Of a stretch of 24,500 nucleotides of DNA, positions 6,966 through 13,201 are shown piece by piece. The position numbers and the translations under genes were made by a program. Positions within the stretch are counted from its first letter, which is position 1. Each line of letters starts with the position of its first letter. Origin of the DNA: a virus; the IMG/VR virus record IMGVR_UViG_3300042549_006377, positions 1 through 24,500 of that record, one strand, 5' to 3'. Under the pieces are notes generated by a model. It was given only the letters and a program-made list of their open reading frames with translations. It was not told the origin of the DNA and did not search any database.

Positions 6966-7967
6966 TTATTGTTTTAATTTTACTAAAAAGGATTTTCTCC
7001 AAGTTATTTTTCCGGATGGCAAGGTCATACTAGTAGCGCCTTGCTTTTCCATGTGTTGTTTTAATTTGTTTTGTAATAGTTGTTTATTTTCTTCTAAGGA
7101 TTTTATCTCACTACTTACAGTGACATACTCCAAAGCTAAGTTATTTTCAGCTTCTTCGCCAATTATATTTATTTCTTCTTCCCTTTGCTTGTGCTTCTCA
7201 GATATGAATCTATTGAAATCATCAGAGGCGTCCGCATCAGGCTCGTATTGGCTAGCTATTTGCCATAACATATCCTTATCAGTTATGCCGGCAGTGGCTT
7301 CTCTAAAAGCTAATACCCTAGACTGAAACTCATTGGCCGATTCTAATATTGCATTCTGAATAATTGGGTCAGCTTCGTAAACCACTCTTCCCAACTCCCT
7401 GCCATCCTTAAGATAACAAATGCACGCCCACTTAAATCCGGTAACTAGCATGTAATGGTTAATCTGACAAACGTATGATGGGGGAATACCGCCAACGTAA
7501 CTATCGGAGGCGTAACCTGATATAGTTTTGATTTCTAATATACCATGTTCGCTTTTCTTGCCATCAAACTTTGTTATAATCCCATCAATATTTGCAGCAA
7601 GAGCCGGATACTTAGGATTTACAATTATTTTCTTGTACTTTCTGTACTTGTTTACTTTATTATTTGCTAAGGTATTGGCAATCCATCCTTCGTCAGTGCC
7701 GTCATAGTACTGCCAACACTTTGCAACGTAATCTTCCAACTGCTTACCGTGAAGTAAGGCGTTGTTCATTACACTAGGTAGTGGGACTAATCCAATGGCG
7801 TTATAAAATAAACTTATAGGCGATTTGTATTTGCTGAGCCCTAATAAGACTGCGCAATCCGATCCGCCTATACAACCCTTTAATGAGAACTGAGACCTAG
7901 CAAACTGCCATTCTTCTTCGCTCATTTTAGAGGCATCAATCAAGGTAAAGTTTTTAAATGCTTTCAT
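6966..7967 (-). CDS. YqaJ-type viral recombinase exonuclease
   Basis: 333 aa, lambda-exonuclease-like PDDEXK nuclease that resects double-strand ends so the annealing protein can act. Seen: GGSDCAVLLGLSKYKSP near residue 34 (family start GGSDxAxxLGxSxYxSP), GKQLEDYVAK, the metal-ligand Asp in ALAANIDGII, the ExK in GILEIKT, and QINHYMLVTG (the family QxxHYM). After residue 240 comes a coiled-coil tail (EEAENNLALEYVTVSSEIKS onward). It lies immediately after the annealing protein gene, a standard phage recombination pair. Confidence 0.92.
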   Translation of the reverse strand: MKAFKNFTLIDASKMSEEEWQFARSQFSLKGCIGGSDCAVLLGLSKYKSPISLFYNAIGLVPLPSVMNNALLHGKQLEDYVAKCWQYYDGTDEGWIANTLANNKVNKYRKYKKIIVNPKYPALAANIDGIITKFDGKKSEHGILEIKTISGYASDSYVGGIPPSYVCQINHYMLVTGFKWACICYLKDGRELGRVVYEADPIIQNAILESANEFQSRVLAFREATAGITDKDMLWQIASQYEPDADASDDFNRFISEKHKQREEEINIIGEEAENNLALEYVTVSSEIKSLEENKQLLQNKLKQHMEKQGATSMTLPSGKITWRKSFLVKLKQ

Positions 7968-7979
7968 ATTTTTTAAATT

Positions 7980-8010
7980 AAAAAAGGCAGGCCGTAGAAA
8001 CAGCCCGCCG
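7980..8010 (-). terminator. Rho-independent terminator after the annealing-protein gene
   Basis: On the minus strand GGCGGGC and GCCTGCC form a 7-bp stem (one G-T wobble) with loop TGTTTCTACG, followed by TTTTTT. It lies between the annealing protein and YqaJ genes, so full-length transcription of the recombination pair would need readthrough or a second promoter. Confidence 0.8.
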
Positions 8011-8033
8011 TAGTGCTTAAACGATGGAAATAT

Positions 8034-8687
8034 TTATTTCTTGTTAATAAGAGTTGTTAATAAAGTTCTTTGTTGTAAGGTTAAATCGTACTTTGGTAGT
8101 GCCGCCTTTACATCATCAACCTTTCCGTCATTAATAGCTTTTACCATTGCATCATAGGTCTTAGAATCTAGCTTCTTTAATTCTGCCGGTTCGGGGGAAG
8201 AAGGTTTCTCAGGTTGTTTAACCTTTTTACTGCTTCTAGTATTAATATGTTTAGTAAGATCCCAAACTCTCTGTCCGCTATCATCTACAACATTACCAAA
8301 CTGATCGCACGGCAATGTAACCGGAGGTATTTCATAAATAAATCTACCAATACCCCACTGAACAGCAGCTCTTTTAAAGGCGTCCGATGCTGACGATTTT
8401 CCCGCTTGCTCGAACATATTGTCTTTAGAGTCATTCTCTATTCTTGATCCGGCATCCCACTTCCAATAAGTTTTTCCGTCAACCTCTATACCAATACCGG
8501 CAAATATAAACCCTGCAATCTCCTTAAAATCTGACTGCCAAGCTGCACCTGAGGAGTCCAACAGAGTCATCACATCCCTAGCATCAATGTAGGCAGTACA
8601 GATGGCTTTAGTTTTGTCTTTGTTCCTAGACTGCACCCGCCACTGATAGGGGATTTCTTTGCTAAGCTGTTTAATTAGTTCATTCAT
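8034..8687 (-). CDS. Rad52/Sak-like single-strand annealing protein
   Basis: 217 aa. The N-terminal 130 residues match the Rad52/Rad22 superfamily: IPYQWRVQSRNKDKTKAICTAYIDARDVM, LLDSSGAAWQ, an EVDGKTYWKWDAG segment, and AGKSSASDAFKRAAVQWGIGRF, the typical S-D-A-FKRA-WG-GR motif. It anneals complementary single strands, working with the exonuclease encoded next. After residue 150 comes a Pro/Lys-rich linker and a small helical tail. The linker codons SSPEP contain a copy of GYTCGGGGG (antisense). The ATG lies 15 nt after the tRNA-Met gene. Confidence 0.88.
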   Translation of the reverse strand: MNELIKQLSKEIPYQWRVQSRNKDKTKAICTAYIDARDVMTLLDSSGAAWQSDFKEIAGFIFAGIGIEVDGKTYWKWDAGSRIENDSKDNMFEQAGKSSASDAFKRAAVQWGIGRFIYEIPPVTLPCDQFGNVVDDSGQRVWDLTKHINTRSSKKVKQPEKPSSPEPAELKKLDSKTYDAMVKAINDGKVDDVKAALPKYDLTLQQRTLLTTLINKK

Positions 8688-8701
8688 TCGATAAAATTTA
8701 G

Positions 8702-8774
8702 TTGCGGGAGTTGGATTCGAACCAACGACTCAGAGCTTATGAGGCTCCGCTGCTGACCACTGCATTATCCCGCA
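8702..8774 (-). tRNA. tRNA-Met (anticodon CAT)
   Basis: Folded by hand: acceptor TGCGGGA/TCCCGCA (7 bp), D arm around AGTGGTCA, anticodon stem GGAGC/GCTCT with loop CTCATAA, variable GAGTC, T arm GTTGG-TTCGAAT-CCAAC, discriminator A. No CCA is encoded. A first T-A pair suggests an elongator rather than initiator tRNA. CAT could also be an Ile tRNA after C34 modification. Confidence 0.88.
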
Positions 8775-8779
8775 TTTAG

Positions 8780-8850
8780 GAGTGGGAGCCGGAATCGAAC
8801 CGGCAACTAAACGAACAGGTGAAAACGTCCCTGCCAACCTTTTTCCCACT
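8780..8850 (-). tRNA. tRNA-like gene, aberrant anticodon arm and D arm
   Basis: The acceptor AGTGGGA/TCCCACT (7 bp) and T arm GCCGG-TTCGATT-CCGGC are perfect, but only about 36 nt separate position 9 from the T stem, and no normal D arm or 7-nt anticodon loop can be drawn. The best stem is GCAGG/CCTGT with a 10-nt loop GACGTTTTCA. If TTC is the anticodon it would be Glu. Either a decayed phage tRNA or a tRNA-like RNA. The 5' end overlaps the stop codon of the next gene upstream. The T arm plus flank is identical to that of the tRNA-Thr-like gene at 15682. Confidence 0.5.
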
Positions 8851-9076
8851 ATAAAGAATTAATATACTCGTTAATTATACCGTACTCGGAAGCGGTAAAG
8901 TAAATACACTGCCAATCAAAAGTAAACACAATCTTTTTATCCTTTAAAATTGCTTTAATAAAATGATTAGTGCACAAATCGCTTTGATTAGCTAAAAGCC
9001 ATTTACGGTAAGGCTTTAATTCGTAAGTCTTACCGTTAAGCGTAAACGTATCGTTAATATAATCGTATTTCACCAT
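8849..9076 (-). CDS. Hypothetical protein, 75 aa
   Basis: Start chosen at 9076 (MVKYDYINDTFTLNGK). The longer reading from 9112 adds only a short hydrophobic run. The protein opens with a beta-hairpin-like YDYINDTFTLNGKTYELKPY and ends EYINSL. Its stop overlaps the 5' end of the tRNA-like gene. No family recognised. Confidence 0.6.
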   Translation of the reverse strand: MVKYDYINDTFTLNGKTYELKPYRKWLLANQSDLCTNHFIKAILKDKKIVFTFDWQCIYFTASEYGIINEYINSL

Positions 9077-9117
9077 GCGAATGTACGACACTATAAGTAA
9101 AAATATATTCACATTGA

Positions 9118-9441
9118 CTACAATTTACTCACATAGACGTTATTCATTTTGGTAGAAAGTTTTTTGTTGTAAATCAGTACATCAATTCTTTTTGTGTGCC
9201 TCTTGTTCATTAGGTCGTGTACGTAATAGATACCATTAAATATTCCGGCGTTAGATACGAGCACCCGATCTCCCCATTTTAAGGTTTTTTTAAGGTCTCT
9301 TGATACTGCTATTATTTTTTTATTGGACGATCCTATTCTGTAACCTGAGGCTGTAATGTTTGGACTACTATCGCACTCCCGAACCGTAGGCATGTAGGTA
9401 GTAAGTGTTACTATCTGTATTAAAATGGCTAATAGTTGCAT
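9118..9441 (-). CDS. Secreted 3D-domain protein (double-psi beta-barrel type)
   Basis: 107 aa. Residues 1-16 (MQLLAILIQIVTLTTY) are a hydrophobic signal-like segment. What follows fits a 3D domain, named for three aspartates, found at the end of lytic transglycosylases and RlpA-like proteins: ITASGYRIG, KIIAVSRDLKKTLKWGDRVLV, IYYVHDLMNKRHTKRIDVLI. The last segment supplies two of the conserved Asp. Likely exported and acting near the cell wall; a cell-wall or lysis role is inferred. Neighbours are a small ORF and the YadA-like adhesin, so this is an envelope-directed cluster. Confidence 0.65.
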   Translation of the reverse strand: MQLLAILIQIVTLTTYMPTVRECDSSPNITASGYRIGSSNKKIIAVSRDLKKTLKWGDRVLVSNAGIFNGIYYVHDLMNKRHTKRIDVLIYNKKLSTKMNNVYVSKL

Positions 9442-9466
9442 GTTTTAAGTTTTATTTAGTGTCAGT

Positions 9467-9652
9467 TTAATCAGTAGCTATGTCTTCCGGCATTATAACC
9501 GACCTTATATAACCCTTACTCTTAAACTCTTCAATCTTTAATTCTAATTCTAAGACCGCCTCTCCGCTATAAATCATAGCGTCAACTAGTTCGCCTAATA
9601 TTTTATGTCTTTCAGGCAGAGACATTTCGCACCATGTTGGTAGTTTGTTCAT
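9467..9652 (-). CDS. Hypothetical protein, 61 aa
   Basis: Soluble, acidic and helical (ERHKILGELVDAMI, EAVLELELKIEEFKSKG). It lies between the adhesin terminator and the 3D-domain gene on the same strand. No family recognised. Confidence 0.6.
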   Translation of the reverse strand: MNKLPTWCEMSLPERHKILGELVDAMIYSGEAVLELELKIEEFKSKGYIRSVIMPEDIATD

Positions 9653-9667
9653 GTGTTTAGTTTTAAA

Positions 9668-9688
9668 GCCCCTCCATTACAGAGGGGC
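9668..9688 (-). terminator. Terminator after the YadA-like gene
   Basis: On the minus strand GCCCCTC, loop TGTAATG, GAGGGGC, then TTTAAAA. A strong 7-bp GC stem 9 bases after the stop of the adhesin gene. Confidence 0.8.
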
Positions 9689-9696
9689 TGTGTTAT

Positions 9697-10638
9697 TTAG
9701 AATCCAAAAGAAAATCCAAGGCCGGCAGCAGCAGCTCGTGTGTTACTACCTGACGCCACGTTTGCAGAAATCTTAGCATTAGGGCTTACAAAGTAAGAGA
9801 ACCCTGCTGAAACAGCGGCAGCATTACCATAAAATCCTGTACCAAAAGACAAGTTTCCTCTCTTCTGAGAGTTGTAAATCTGTGATCCGTTAGCCGCACT
9901 CATAGCCGCAGACATTGCAGCAATACCCATCATCTCATTTGTTATTGCTCCTTCGGCAAGTCTCGCCCTTCTTGATTCAAGGCTTAAATCGGTACGCAAT
10001 TCACGCTCTGCTTCTCTAGCTCTTTCTGCTTCCTTATCAATTCTATTACCTAACGCATTCTCTGCGTTGATTGCTCTAATACTTTCAGCGTCCGTGTATG
10101 CTTTTGCTTCTGCTTTATTAGACTCAACGGTTTTGGTTAAGTCAGCTACCTTAGTGTCGGTTGCGCCAATACGCTTATCTAGGCGAGCAACTTCTGTGTT
10201 GACCTTATTGTCTAATGAAGTAAACTTACTGTCTGTATAATCATTAGATGTTTTAATGGCTTCATCTTTAGCTTTCTTAATATCTAATGTTAACGAAGAC
10301 TTTACGGCGTCTAATTGCGAGACATTTACTGCATCATTTGAATTTACGCCTTTACCTAGATTAGTTATTTTAGTACTTCCCATACTAATTCCTTCGCCAT
10401 TAACTCCTGTAATAGATAGTTTTTGTCCTATTGACATAAATCCACTAACAGATGAGTTACCTTTTATTGTTGTTTTATCGTCAAGGATAATTTCTCCGTT
10501 GCCGGTAGCGTTTATTGTAATAATACCTGCGTTTCCCGAACCTCCCGTTATTGTATTACCTGACGGTAATGTAATGTTTTGTGCGTTTAAAACTACCGTA
10601 TTCATTAATACAGTTAATGCGAAAATAATTCTTTTCAT
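9697..10638 (-). CDS. YadA-like trimeric autotransporter adhesin
   Basis: 313 aa. Signal peptide 1-19 ending VLNA; a beta-roll-like head with short repeats (TLPSGNTITGGSG, IIINATG-type strands); a neck motif VNSNDAVNVSQL near residue 100, as in YadA/Hep_Hag proteins; a long coiled-coil stalk (about 110-235) with register breaks at TDSK and TDAES; and a C-terminal anchor of four beta strands ending in FSFGF with a terminal Phe. All parts of a type Vc autotransporter are present in miniature. It would be surface-exposed on the host cell, so lysogenic conversion, adhesion or blocking of competing phages is conceivable; a virion fibre is less likely given the signal peptide and anchor. Confidence 0.85.
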   Translation of the reverse strand: MKRIIFALTVLMNTVVLNAQNITLPSGNTITGGSGNAGIITINATGNGEIILDDKTTIKGNSSVSGFMSIGQKLSITGVNGEGISMGSTKITNLGKGVNSNDAVNVSQLDAVKSSLTLDIKKAKDEAIKTSNDYTDSKFTSLDNKVNTEVARLDKRIGATDTKVADLTKTVESNKAEAKAYTDAESIRAINAENALGNRIDKEAERAREAERELRTDLSLESRRARLAEGAITNEMMGIAAMSAAMSAANGSQIYNSQKRGNLSFGTGFYGNAAAVSAGFSYFVSPNAKISANVASGSNTRAAAAGLGFSFGF

Positions 10639-10670
10639 TTTGTTTTTATTTTTTGATTATTAAATACTTT

Positions 10671-10728
10671 ATTGTTTCGCAGTAATACAATACTGCGCAT
10701 TGCGGTGATTTGAGAGTTAGCAGTAATG
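10671..10728. repeat. Palindromic element, copy 2 (pair of 76-128)
   Basis: Aligned with 76-128 (see that entry). Contains the palindrome CGCAGTAATACAATACTGCG and the block GCATTGCGG, and ends GAGTTAGCAG. It lies between the DUF7448 gene and the adhesin gene and could also act as a terminator or processing hairpin. Confidence 0.6.
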
Positions 10729-10733
10729 CTACA

Positions 10734-11162
10734 TTAATACTCCGAATCAACGCCTACCAAAATAAAATCAACAGACTCGGAATAGTATCCATTTGATTCA
10801 CCGTACCACCTAACATCTACATATCCATTTTTTGTTGCGAATTTGTAAAATGTCCAAGTGCAAGAATCAGGTTCGTAATTACCCTCTTCATCTACCTTTG
10901 AACCCCATTCGTTTGTTTTATTGAATTTGCTTTCAAATGTTTTTACAAAATCATCATTAGACACTTCTTCTGCTAATAGAATTGGTGTACCTATTAAGTC
11001 GTCCAAATCGCCACATATATCTTCAATAGATACAGATTCGCAACAATCTTGTGAGTGATATAATTTATACACCTCACCTGTTTCACAATAGAAAATTAAT
11101 TCGTCATTGTTGTTTTCAATTTTGGTAAGCGTTTTGCCTACTAATTCTTTTACGTCTCTCAT
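10734..11162 (-). CDS. DUF7448-like protein, 142 aa
   Basis: The pattern [58 protein letters not shown], and near the end [18 protein letters not shown] with [14 protein letters not shown] matches a small acidic family often found in phages and mobile elements (DUF7448). Function unknown. The strict QDCCE and NGYYSE motifs suggest a binding pocket. First gene after the palindromic element in the second cassette-like array. Confidence 0.75.
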   Translation of the reverse strand: MRDVKELVGKTLTKIENNNDELIFYCETGEVYKLYHSQDCCESVSIEDICGDLDDLIGTPILLAEEVSNDDFVKTFESKFNKTNEWGSKVDEEGNYEPDSCTWTFYKFATKNGYVDVRWYGESNGYYSESVDFILVGVDSEY

Positions 11163-11197
11163 TTTTTATTTCAATTTTAAGTTATTGCTAATTAAAC

Positions 11198-11342
11198 CGC
11201 ACTACTGCTAACACACGTTTGGCAAAAGTGGCGGTGCAGTACTCCGCTCGACATTACTGCTATATTCAACATTCGTCCTCCGCATCGGCATTTGTGGTAA
11301 AAATCGCCACCTTCGCCAAGCGTGGGAGCGTTAGCGGCAATT
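11198..11342 (-). repeat. attC-like imperfect palindrome, fully intergenic copy
   Basis: About 145 nt with nested complementary boxes: GCTAAC (near 11208) with GTTAGC (near 11330), TTGGC (11219-11223) with GCCAA (11315-11319), and GTGGCG (11228-11233) with CGCCAC (11305-11310). The spacer between arms is about 70 nt. This box order and length are those of attC sites. It fills the whole gap between the 67-aa gene and the DUF7448 gene. Confidence 0.6.
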
Positions 11343-11544
11343 AACGTTTAATCACAAACCAATAAAATCTATGTTTAGCGATTGCTAAATGAGTTAACCC
11401 CCATCTATAAGGTTTACCTTCCCATATATTGCTTTTGTTCTTTACATAATCTAAATCAGATTTGTATTGGTGATAAGCTAATTTAACTGCCGATAACAGC
11501 GTATTAGCGTTATTGCCTTGTTCTTTTACTTCAAATTTTTCCAT
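11341..11544 (-). CDS. Hypothetical cassette protein, 67 aa
   Basis: Residues 10-19 (GNNANTLLSAV) are encoded by the inner arm of the attC-like site upstream, as in the 72-aa gene at 124. The rest (AYHQYKSDLDYVK, IWEGKPYRWGLTHLAIAKHR, FYWFVIKR) is aromatic and basic, without a known motif. The stop overlaps the next attC-like box (CGTTAATTGCCGCTAAC). Confidence 0.6.
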   Translation of the reverse strand: MEKFEVKEQGNNANTLLSAVKLAYHQYKSDLDYVKNKSNIWEGKPYRWGLTHLAIAKHRFYWFVIKR

Positions 11545-11620
11545 ATATTTTAAATTTATTTTTTCAATTTGAAATTCGTGTTAGCACCAACGCCAATACG
11601 CAAAACGTTAGCGGCAACTG
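11484..11620 (-). repeat. attC-like imperfect palindrome
   Basis: On the minus strand CTAACG, then GTATTGGCGTT, and about 75 nt later AACGCTAATAC and TGTTATCGGC. The inner arms are complementary at 10 of 11 positions. The start codon of the 67-aa gene is between the arms. Confidence 0.6.
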
Positions 11621-12027
11621 CTACCAACACGTTCAAAATGAAATTTCCCATCCCATAAAGTGTGCTTAATTGAACCCATATTCATAGCCACTTGCATTTT
11701 AGTTTTGCTTTTGAATAAGTATTCCAATTTCTCATTTAGCATCTTGTGGAGTTGCTTTCTATATCCTTCCAAATCTGTATGGCATTTGTAATTGTTGCAA
11801 TCCTTACAGCTTGGATTCAGGTTTTCCAAATCATTTGTTCCACCAAAAATCTGTGGTTTAATATGGTCAACATTCCATCCTTTAGCCAAATCAACGCCAC
11901 AATAAGCACACTTTCCACCGCACTTGTCAAATACTATTGCTCGAATTTTAGCTTTCGATAACTTAACCGCAGCAGCCGATAACACGGGTTTTGCGTCATT
12001 GGGGGCTGATGTGCTTCTATTAAACAT
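11608..12027 (-). CDS. HNH endonuclease
   Basis: 139 aa. Classical HNH fold with zinc cysteines: CGGKCAYCGVDL (CxxC), GWNVDHIKPQIFGGTNDLEN (DH and N of the catalytic core), then NPSCKDCNNYKCHTDLEGYR (second CxxC). It cuts DNA with a metal ion. As a free-standing cassette gene it could be a homing-type or restriction-like nuclease; the target is unknown. The N-terminus (NDAKPVLSAAA) is encoded by the attC-like arm, and the C-terminus (GSSCR) runs into the next attC-like box. Confidence 0.88.
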   Translation of the reverse strand: MFNRSTSAPNDAKPVLSAAAVKLSKAKIRAIVFDKCGGKCAYCGVDLAKGWNVDHIKPQIFGGTNDLENLNPSCKDCNNYKCHTDLEGYRKQLHKMLNEKLEYLFKSKTKMQVAMNMGSIKHTLWDGKFHFERVGSSCR

Positions 12028-12115
12028 TGTACTTAAATTTAAAATTATTACTACTATTGGGATTTAGTGCTTCGATTGCCCCACCTGACGGCAAGCGAAA
12101 ACACGTTAGTGGCTA
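11967..12115 (-). repeat. attC-like imperfect palindrome
   Basis: On the minus strand ACTAACGTGTTTTCGC, CCGTCAGGTGGGGC, then about 75 nt later GCCCCCAATGACGCAAAAC and CGTGTTATCGGC. The second pair is the imperfect reverse complement of the first, with GTTTTGCGTCA opposing GTTTTCGC..CCGTCA. The start of the HNH gene lies between the arms. Confidence 0.5.
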
Positions 12116-12369
12116 TTAATTGCCTCGTGAGCTATTCTCCATATTTGTTCGTGCGTTGTATTTTGATTATCACATATCTTTTCAATGTTATATAAGGCAA
12201 TTAACAGTTCGCTTCGCCCACTAACATCGGATATACTCAATAATTTTAACTTAGCATCGTGGTATCTACGAAGTGCATCTTTTATTTCATTCAGTTCCTT
12301 GTAGCTGTACCTGCATAAATCTATTCCCGCCTCTTGTAAGCAATTTTCTTTAATTTCGTTATCTGTCAT
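12106..12369 (-). CDS. Hypothetical cassette protein, 87 aa
   Basis: Helical, charged protein (NEIKENCLQEAGIDLCRYSY, KELNEIKDALRRYHDAKLKL, SELLIALYNIEKICDNQ). Its final codons (AINSH) and stop form the CACTAACG box of the attC-like site. Unlike the next three cassettes its N-terminus is not clearly palindrome-derived. A remnant box CTAACGGACGGTAAACGGC lies upstream at 12405-12427. No family recognised. Confidence 0.6.
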   Translation of the reverse strand: MTDNEIKENCLQEAGIDLCRYSYKELNEIKDALRRYHDAKLKLLSISDVSGRSELLIALYNIEKICDNQNTTHEQIWRIAHEAINSH

Positions 12370-12433
12370 TGTTTCTATTTTAAAGTCGTTAAAATTACTG
12401 CGTATAGCCGTTTACCGTCCGTTAGCAGTAAGT

Positions 12434-12613
12434 TTACAATCCTAAACTCTTAGCATCTTTCCATTCATCCTGAGAAAGCTCTCTACTATAAAGTAAATGT
12501 ACTTCCCTACCTAACTTAATCTCAATAGCCATAAATGCTTCCAATGAACTTACTTCTGCAAATTCTGTTACATATTTTCCATCACGTAAGAATGTTAAAT
12601 GATACCTTTTCAT
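12434..12613 (-). CDS. Hypothetical protein, 59 aa
   Basis: ORF from ATG at 12613 (MKRYHLTFLRDGKYVTEF) ending DAKSLGL. The first strand pair and the EVSSLEAFMAIEIK helix look like a compact alpha/beta protein. It fills the gap between the 193-aa gene and the second cassette-like array, and its stop is followed at once by ACTTACTGCTAACGG, so it may be the outermost cassette gene. Confidence 0.65.
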   Translation of the reverse strand: MKRYHLTFLRDGKYVTEFAEVSSLEAFMAIEIKLGREVHLLYSRELSQDEWKDAKSLGL

Positions 12614-12619
12614 TATTAT

Positions 12620-13201
12620 TTATTTATTAATGTATGGATTTTCAGTGGTTAATAAATTATAACAAATTCCGTTTTCATCATTAAATGGATCTATGGCTGT
12701 TGTTATATAAACTCCTTTCTCTTTCCGCATAAATTGCGCACATATCCAATCAGAATTTTCACTATCTCTCACCCATACAATTTGCCCTCTTTCGGGTAAT
12801 AGTTCTGCTCTTTCTTGGCTGAAACCTTGTAAGGTGTATTCTGTGAAGGATAATAAAGGGGTTAAACTATCTAAATCATTGTCAAGACCGGCATAAGTAT
12901 AATAATCGTTATAACCGTTGCATTTATCAAATGCAACCTCAATAGGATATTTTGTACTAAAAGATATATCAGTAACTTCACCCCATCCATAGCGAGCATC
13001 GTACACTTTATCCCCAACTTTAAATACTGTTTTCATATTATTTACTATTTGATAATTTAATGAATCAATTAATTCTTTTTCGGTTACTCCTAATGGAACT
13101 CTAACAACTTTATTCTCAAAATCAATAAGATTTCCTATTTCTTTTATTCTTTCTATCGGGGTAGTGTTAGGGTCTTGTTCAGCTTTTACTTTTATAATCA
13201 T
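12620..13201 (-). CDS. Hypothetical protein with small beta-barrel (KOW/Tudor-like) segment, 193 aa
   Basis: The start overlaps the integrase stop in an ATGA junction. Residues 55-100 (MKTVFKVGDKVYDARYGWGE, VTDISFSTKYPIEVAFD) resemble the short beta-barrel seen in phage proteins of the form FKVGDKVYxxxxGWGxVxxI. A second similar segment near 140 (ERGQIVWVRDSENSDWICAQ) suggests a two-domain protein. Function unknown; it may act with the integrase. Confidence 0.7.
   Translation of the reverse strand: MIIKVKAEQDPNTTPIERIKEIGNLIDFENKVVRVPLGVTEKELIDSLNYQIVNNMKTVFKVGDKVYDARYGWGEVTDISFSTKYPIEVAFDKCNGYNDYYTYAGLDNDLDSLTPLLSFTEYTLQGFSQERAELLPERGQIVWVRDSENSDWICAQFMRKEKGVYITTAIDPFNDENGICYNLLTTENPYINK

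Noticed and set aside
10256-10663. Rightward ORF of 135 codons
   Set aside because: It is the reverse-strand shadow of the YadA-like gene's repetitive coding sequence.
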